From Alphaproteobacteria bacterium (GTDB lineage: Bacteria; Pseudomonadota; Alphaproteobacteria; CACIAM-22H2), in NCBI GenBank assembly GCA_016124335.1, contig WGNX01000012.1:1-64000 (forward strand): DNA of 64,000 bases. Reading direction: 5' to 3'. Under the pieces are notes generated by a model, which made no database searches, was not told where the DNA came from, and saw only the letters and a list, made by a program, of their open reading frames with translations. Both the position numbers and the translations under genes were made by a program. Positions 59,976 through 64,000 of this stretch are shown piece after piece. The stretch's first letter is position 1, and each line of letters begins with the position of its first letter.

Positions 59976-60515
59976 ATGAACGCTTACGAACTCAACAAGA
60001 TATTCGGCGCCGTCGTTTCCTCGATTCTGGCGGTCACGGTCATCGGATTCGTGGCCAACATGCTGGTCCACCCGCACCATCTCGAAAAGGCGGTCATCGA
60101 CATCAAGGTCGCCGAGGATGCCGGCGCACCCGCCGCCGCCGCGGCCGCCCCCGCCGCGATCGAGCCGATCGCGCCGATGCTGGCCAGCGCCAATGCCGAT
60201 GCCGGCAAGGCCGTCACGAAGAACTGCGCCTCGTGCCACACCTTCGACAAGGGCGGCAAGAATGGCGTCGGCCCCAACCTGTGGGGCATCGTAGGCAACA
60301 AGCGCGCGCACGCCGAAGGCTTCGGGTATTCGCAAGCCATGCAGTCGGCCGGCGGCACGTGGGACTACGAGCACATCAACCAGTTCGTCGCGAATCCGAA
60401 GGGTGCCGTTCCGGGTACGCGCATGGCGTTCGCCGGTCTGCGTCGCGCGGAAGACCGCGCGAACCTGATCGCCTATCTGCGCACGCTTTCGGACAATCCG
60501 GTCCCGCTGCCGTAA
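59976..60515 (+). CDS. Membrane-anchored cytochrome c (CycM-like)
   Basis: A 179-residue protein with one N-terminal membrane helix (residues about 10-30, uncleaved anchor), an Ala-rich linker and a class I cytochrome c domain. The haem site C84-A-S-C87-H88 and a later GTRMAF (axial Met) are present. It probably shuttles electrons between the bc1 complex and a terminal oxidase. A 219-base gap separates it from pheA. Confidence 0.88.
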   Translation: MNAYELNKIFGAVVSSILAVTVIGFVANMLVHPHHLEKAVIDIKVAEDAGAPAAAAAAPAAIEPIAPMLASANADAGKAVTKNCASCHTFDKGGKNGVGPNLWGIVGNKRAHAEGFGYSQAMQSAGGTWDYEHINQFVANPKGAVPGTRMAFAGLRRAEDRANLIAYLRTLSDNPVPLP

Positions 60516-60575
60516 GCGCGGCGGGGCGCCCGGTCCCGCGGGCGCGACAGGCAAGAACCTCTCGAAGAGGCGGGC

Positions 60576-60845
60576 ATGGCCGATCAACAGTTCAACGTAT
60601 CCGTCATCGCGCTTGGCGGCGTGCAGGTCGTGGTCATCCACGTCGATGCGGCGTCGTGCTCGACAACCGAGATGCAGGCGCGCTCGATGAAGTTCTTCCA
60701 GGCGCGTTTCGAGGGCAAGCAGGTCGTGCTCATGTACGTCGACCTGATGCGCAAGCCGGTATTCATCGGCCCGGGCCATATCGTGCAGGCACTGCGCGGC
60801 AAGGGCCTGTCAGAATTCAAGTGGCAGAAGGCGGTCGTACGCTGA
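60576..60845 (+). CDS. Small hypothetical protein
   Basis: An 89-residue protein with alternating hydrophobic strands (VSVIALGGVQVVVIHV, KQVVLMYVDLM) and no recognised motif or signal. It lies 60 bases after the cytochrome gene and 52 before the creatininase-family gene. A small CCTCT/AGAGG hairpin precedes its start. Confidence 0.5.
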   Translation: MADQQFNVSVIALGGVQVVVIHVDAASCSTTEMQARSMKFFQARFEGKQVVLMYVDLMRKPVFIGPGHIVQALRGKGLSEFKWQKAVVR

Positions 60846-60897
60846 TGCCGGGCAATTCCGCCCGGCGTCCGGCCCCGCAATCCGGAGACGTCAGGCG

Positions 60898-61704
60898 ATG
60901 AAGAAGCTTCCCCGCCGCTACTGGCATGAGATGACCTGGCCGGATTTCGACGCCCTCGACAAGGAGCGGACGATCGCGGTCCTGCCGGTCGGCGCCATCG
61001 AACAGCACGGCCCCCACCTTCCCGTCTATGTCGACGCGTGCATCAATGCCGGCATCGTGTCGCGCACGATAGAACTTCTTCCCGACGACCTGCCCGTCAC
61101 GTTCCTGCCGCCGATGCCGGTGGGCAAATCGAACGAACACATCTCCTTCCCCGGAACGCTGACGCTATCGGCCGAAACGCTGACGCGCCTGTGGACCGAA
61201 ATCGGCGAATCGGTGGCGCGCGCGGGCATCCGCAAATTCGTCATTTTCAACAGCCACGGCGGCCAGCCGCAGGTGGCCGAAATCGTCTGCCGCGACCTGC
61301 GTGTCCGCCTCAAGATGCTTGCCGTGACGATCAACACCTACGGGCTGGGCAAGCCGCCGGGCATTTTTTCGGATCAGGAACTTCGCTTCGGCATCCATGC
61401 CGGTGCCAGCGAAACGTCGGTGATGATGCATCTGCGCGGCGATCTCGTGCGCGACGGGGAACGGCGGAATTTCGAGCCGCTGTCCCAGAAGATCGCGAAG
61501 GAAAGCCCGATTCTGGCGGGGGAAGGTCGGATCGCCTTCGCCTGGGAAATCCAGGACCTCAATCCGGCCGGTGCATGCGGCAACGCACTCGACGCCGACG
61601 CCGACAAGGGGCGCAAGGTCGTCGACCATGCCGCACATCGATTCGTTCAGGCGCTGGCCGAAATCGACCGCTATCCGCTTTCCAACATCGTCTTGCGCGG
61701 CTGA
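60898..61704 (+). CDS. Creatininase-family amidohydrolase
   Basis: A 268-residue metal-dependent amidohydrolase. VLPVGAIEQHGPHLPVYVD (Glu, His and Asp metal ligands) is near residue 26, VIFNSHGGQPQ near 115, and HAGASETSVMM near 173. Members act on creatinine, formylated amines or mycofactocin peptides. The ABC importer starts 165 bases downstream, so the substrate may be imported by it. Confidence 0.88.
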   Translation: MKKLPRRYWHEMTWPDFDALDKERTIAVLPVGAIEQHGPHLPVYVDACINAGIVSRTIELLPDDLPVTFLPPMPVGKSNEHISFPGTLTLSAETLTRLWTEIGESVARAGIRKFVIFNSHGGQPQVAEIVCRDLRVRLKMLAVTINTYGLGKPPGIFSDQELRFGIHAGASETSVMMHLRGDLVRDGERRNFEPLSQKIAKESPILAGEGRIAFAWEIQDLNPAGACGNALDADADKGRKVVDHAAHRFVQALAEIDRYPLSNIVLRG

Positions 61705-61868
61705 TTTTCCACACGCCAAAAGGCCCGTTGCCGTTTTTCGGCGCGGCCGTATAGTCGCTCCCACTGTGGCGCTTCCGCAAACGGGCGCCGTTGCATGGTA
61801 CGGGAATTGCTGATCGCCGATGTCGTTTTTTGCCTTCCGCCACGCCCCGCCCGACAAGGAGCAACTCC

Positions 61869-62882
61869 ATGAGCCGCAATAGAATTTCGCGCCGTCAGTC
61901 GCTGGGACTTCTCGGCGCAGTCACGGCTGCCGCAGCACTGCGCGCGCCCGCGCTGCGCGCGCAGACGCTGGACAAATTCTCGTACCAGACCAATTGGCGC
62001 GCACAGGCCGAACACGGCGGCTTCTATCAGGCCGTCGCGACCGGCATTTACAAGAAATACGGCATCGATGCCGACATCCGCATGGGCGGCCCGCAGCAGG
62101 ACCCCAACACGCTGCTGGTCGGCGGGCGCGTCGACGCGATCATGTCGAACTCGTTCGCCGGCTTCAATTACGCGCGCGAAGGCCTGCCGTTCGTGGTCGT
62201 CGCCTCGATCATGCAGAAGGACCCGCAGGTCCTGATCTCGCATCCCGGCGTGGGCAACGACACATTGCCCGCGCTCAAGGGCAAACCGATCCTGATCGGC
62301 GCCGGCGGCCGGTCATCGTACTGGCCGTGGCTCAAGGCGAAGTTCGGCTTCACCGACGAGCAGGCACGCCCCTACACGTTCAATATGGCGCCGTTCCTGG
62401 CCGACAAGTCGCTTTCCCAGCAGGGCTTCCTGACCAGCGAGGTCTTCGCGATCGAGCAGGCCGGCGTGAAGCCCGTCGTCCACCTGCTTGCCGATTACGG
62501 CTTCGACAACTACCAGACGACGATCAATACCTCTTGGAAACTCGTCAACGAGAAGGCCGATCTCGTCCAGCGCTTCGTCAGCGCCTCCATCGAAGGCTGG
62601 TATTCGTACCTGAACGGCGATCCGGCGCCTGCCAACGCGCTCATCAAGCGCGACAACCCCGACATGGACGACGTGAAAATCAACTACGCCCACAAGGCAA
62701 TGAAGGACAAGGGCATCATCGATTCGGGCGATTCCAAGAAACTCGGCGTCGGCTGCATGACCGACGCGCGCTGGAAGGGTTTCTACGAACAGATGGTCGC
62801 CGCCGGTGCCCAGCCCGCCGGGCTCGACCTGTCGAAAGCCTATACGCTCAAGTTCGTGAACAAGCGCGTCGGGATGGGATGA
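61869..62882 (+). CDS. NMT1/THI5-like ABC substrate-binding protein
   Basis: A 337-residue periplasmic protein with a twin-arginine signal (NRISRRQSLGLLGAVTAA, cleavage near LRA/QT). FSYQTNWRAQAEHGGFYQAV and a GRVDAIMSNS-type block match the NMT1/SsuA-like family that binds pyrimidine precursors, sulfonates or similar organics. AAGGAG is 8-9 bases before the ATG at 61869. Its stop overlaps the ATPase start (ATGA). Confidence 0.88.
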   Translation: MSRNRISRRQSLGLLGAVTAAAALRAPALRAQTLDKFSYQTNWRAQAEHGGFYQAVATGIYKKYGIDADIRMGGPQQDPNTLLVGGRVDAIMSNSFAGFNYAREGLPFVVVASIMQKDPQVLISHPGVGNDTLPALKGKPILIGAGGRSSYWPWLKAKFGFTDEQARPYTFNMAPFLADKSLSQQGFLTSEVFAIEQAGVKPVVHLLADYGFDNYQTTINTSWKLVNEKADLVQRFVSASIEGWYSYLNGDPAPANALIKRDNPDMDDVKINYAHKAMKDKGIIDSGDSKKLGVGCMTDARWKGFYEQMVAAGAQPAGLDLSKAYTLKFVNKRVGMG

Positions 62883-63715
62883 CCGTCCTCGCGTCTTCCG
62901 ACGCCGCCGCCGTGCGGCCGGACGGGCAGGTCGCCCGGCCGGTCGTCCGGTGCCGGGGCGTGGCAAAGCTCTTTTCCAACGGCACGCTGGCGCTCCAGAA
63001 CGTCGATCTGGATGTCGGCCGCCATCAGTTCGTCTCGCTGCTGGGTCCTTCGGGCTGCGGCAAGTCCACGCTGCTGCGGCTGATCGCCGGTCTTGGCGAG
63101 GCTTCGGCCGGCACGATCGATTGGCCGGATGCCCAGCACGACGTTTCGGGCGTCGCACTCCCGCGCCTTTCGTTCGTGTTCCAGGAGCCCACGCTGATGC
63201 CGTGGGCGAGTGCCATCAGGAACGTGATGCTGCCGCTGAAGCTCGCCGGCACGCCAGCCGAGGAAGCGCGCGCGCGCGCCGCCGAGGCGCTGCGCATGGT
63301 CGGGCTCGCCGCCTTCGAGAACGCGTACCCGCGCGAACTTTCCGGCGGCATGAAGATGCGCGTTTCGATCGCGCGTGCACTCGTCACGCGGCCCGAAGTG
63401 CTGCTGATGGACGAGCCGTTCGCCGCACTCGACGAGATCACGCGCTTCAAGCTCAACAACGACCTGCTCGAGCTCTGGCACGCCTCGAACTTCACGGTCG
63501 TGTTCGTGACCCATTCGGTATTCGAAAGCGTGTTCCTGTCGCAGCGGATCGTCACGATGGCGGCGCGGCCCGGCCGCGTCATCGCCGACATGGACGTGAG
63601 CGCGCCCTACCCGCGCGCGGTCGACTATCGGACATCCCCGCTTTACAACGCCCATTGCAAGCGCGCCTCCGAGGCGCTCGAGCGCGCGATGGGCCACGCG
63701 ATCGAAGCGCACTGA
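62879..63715 (+). CDS. ABC transporter ATP-binding protein (nitrate/sulfonate/taurine type)
   Basis: A 278-residue ATPase. Walker A is GPSGCGKST near residue 60, the signature LSGGMKMRVSIARALV, and Walker B VLLMDEPFAALDE; the Q-loop is VFQEPTLMPW, typical of SsuB/TauB/NrtD. Walker B and switch His (VTHSVFES) are intact. It is coupled to the binding protein and followed one base later by the permease gene. Confidence 0.92.
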   Translation: MTVLASSDAAAVRPDGQVARPVVRCRGVAKLFSNGTLALQNVDLDVGRHQFVSLLGPSGCGKSTLLRLIAGLGEASAGTIDWPDAQHDVSGVALPRLSFVFQEPTLMPWASAIRNVMLPLKLAGTPAEEARARAAEALRMVGLAAFENAYPRELSGGMKMRVSIARALVTRPEVLLMDEPFAALDEITRFKLNNDLLELWHASNFTVVFVTHSVFESVFLSQRIVTMAARPGRVIADMDVSAPYPRAVDYRTSPLYNAHCKRASEALERAMGHAIEAH

Positions 63716-63716
63716 C

Positions 63717-64000
63717 ATGCCCGACACCGCTCCCTCCCCCGTCATCACGATCGGCGACGACGCGCCGCCGGTCGTCGTCCAGGAACGCCGGATTCTCGGC
63801 GTCGCGGCGTCGACCTGGCCGAAGGTGCTGATGCCGCTCCTCGTCGGGCTGCTGTCGCTCGCCGTGTGGGAATATCTCGTCCGCCGCAACGGTATCCCGC
63901 CCTATATCCTGCCCGGCCCGCTGCTGATCGCGCAGACGATGGTGACCGACTGGGGCACGCTTTCGGGTTCGCTTTGGATCACGCTGTCCATCAGCCTTGC
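63717..64000 (+). CDS. ABC transporter permease, 5' part only
   Basis: The first 94 codons of the permease of this operon; the gene runs off the right edge. A cytosolic N-terminus is followed by a hydrophobic helix (about residues 37-55) and PPYILPGPLLIAQTMV, the typical start of SsuC/TauC-like permeases. It begins one base after the ATPase stop. Confidence 0.88.
   Translation, partial: MPDTAPSPVITIGDDAPPVVVQERRILGVAASTWPKVLMPLLVGLLSLAVWEYLVRRNGIPPYILPGPLLIAQTMVTDWGTLSGSLWITLSISL

Overview
The window is a high-GC alphaproteobacterial chromosome segment. It is compact, with many ATGA/GTGA 4-bp gene overlaps. The content is typical of the Rhodospirillales and relatives: alpha-type glutamate-cysteine ligase, ubiA back to back with rsmE, a zinc-ribbon protein divergent from ftsEX, a DUF4175 protein, DUF2125, ETF-ubiquinone oxidoreductase, class II ribonucleotide reductase, and a GTTC-N7-GTTC LexA box. 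This assignment is inferred from gene content; no rRNA gene is present.

Layout. 1-4.9 kb: a partial gene, a cysteine-rich protein, an ETF-beta lysine methyltransferase homologue and ubiA (minus), then rsmE-gshA (plus). 4.9-6.5 kb: a low-GC single-gene island coding for a DUF262-HNH nuclease. 6.6-17 kb: housekeeping clusters (XRE-cupin/GNAT; Fe-ADH, rsmD, MaoC, pseudouridine synthase, glutamine amidotransferase; tadA; MBL hydrolase and purD; xseA-M23-GNAT). 17-24 kb: a lipoprotein and a minus-strand operon ftsE-ftsX-HAD-ydcF-plsC ending in an unusual membrane adenylate cyclase with a 2Fe-2S domain. 24.5-30 kb: argH-lptM-lysA and the DUF4175 gene.

The most striking region is 29.9-33.9 kb. A low-GC, 3.7-kb island sits in the 3' end of the DUF4175 gene between perfect 106-bp direct repeats, and it supplies a synonymously recoded C-terminus to the interrupted gene. 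It encodes a thymidylate-synthase homologue with an Asp at the position that sets dCMP versus dUMP preference. Beside it lies a protein of the alpha-glutamyl/putrescinyl-thymine pyrophosphorylase clade 3 type. On the other strand is a HigB-like toxin with a HigA-ImmA/IrrE fusion. No integrase is visible. The first pair looks like a DNA-base hypermodification module and the second pair like a stabilising toxin-antitoxin.

34-46 kb: an orphan fliG, a Na/Pi cotransporter, a Gld-type ABC export operon, small cupin and NTF2-like genes, and the class II RNR behind an NrdR-like palindrome. Several palindromic intergenic repeats of one family occur here, and two of them tightly bracket a small GIY-YIG gene. 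At 46.43 kb there is an orphan rRNA-leader-like promoter plus boxA. 46.6-52 kb: small hypotheticals, a ChaC-like gene, an EamA transporter, DUF2125 and ETF-QO. 52-58.9 kb: uracil-DNA glycosylase, lytic transglycosylase, moaB, a methyltransferase, a kinase-like protein and a probably SOS-controlled radical SAM protein. 58.9-64 kb: pheA, cytochrome c, a creatininase-family amidohydrolase and the start of an NMT1/THI5-like ABC importer operon that runs off the right edge. No tRNA, rRNA or CRISPR array was seen, and no gene-free stretch exceeds 300 bases.
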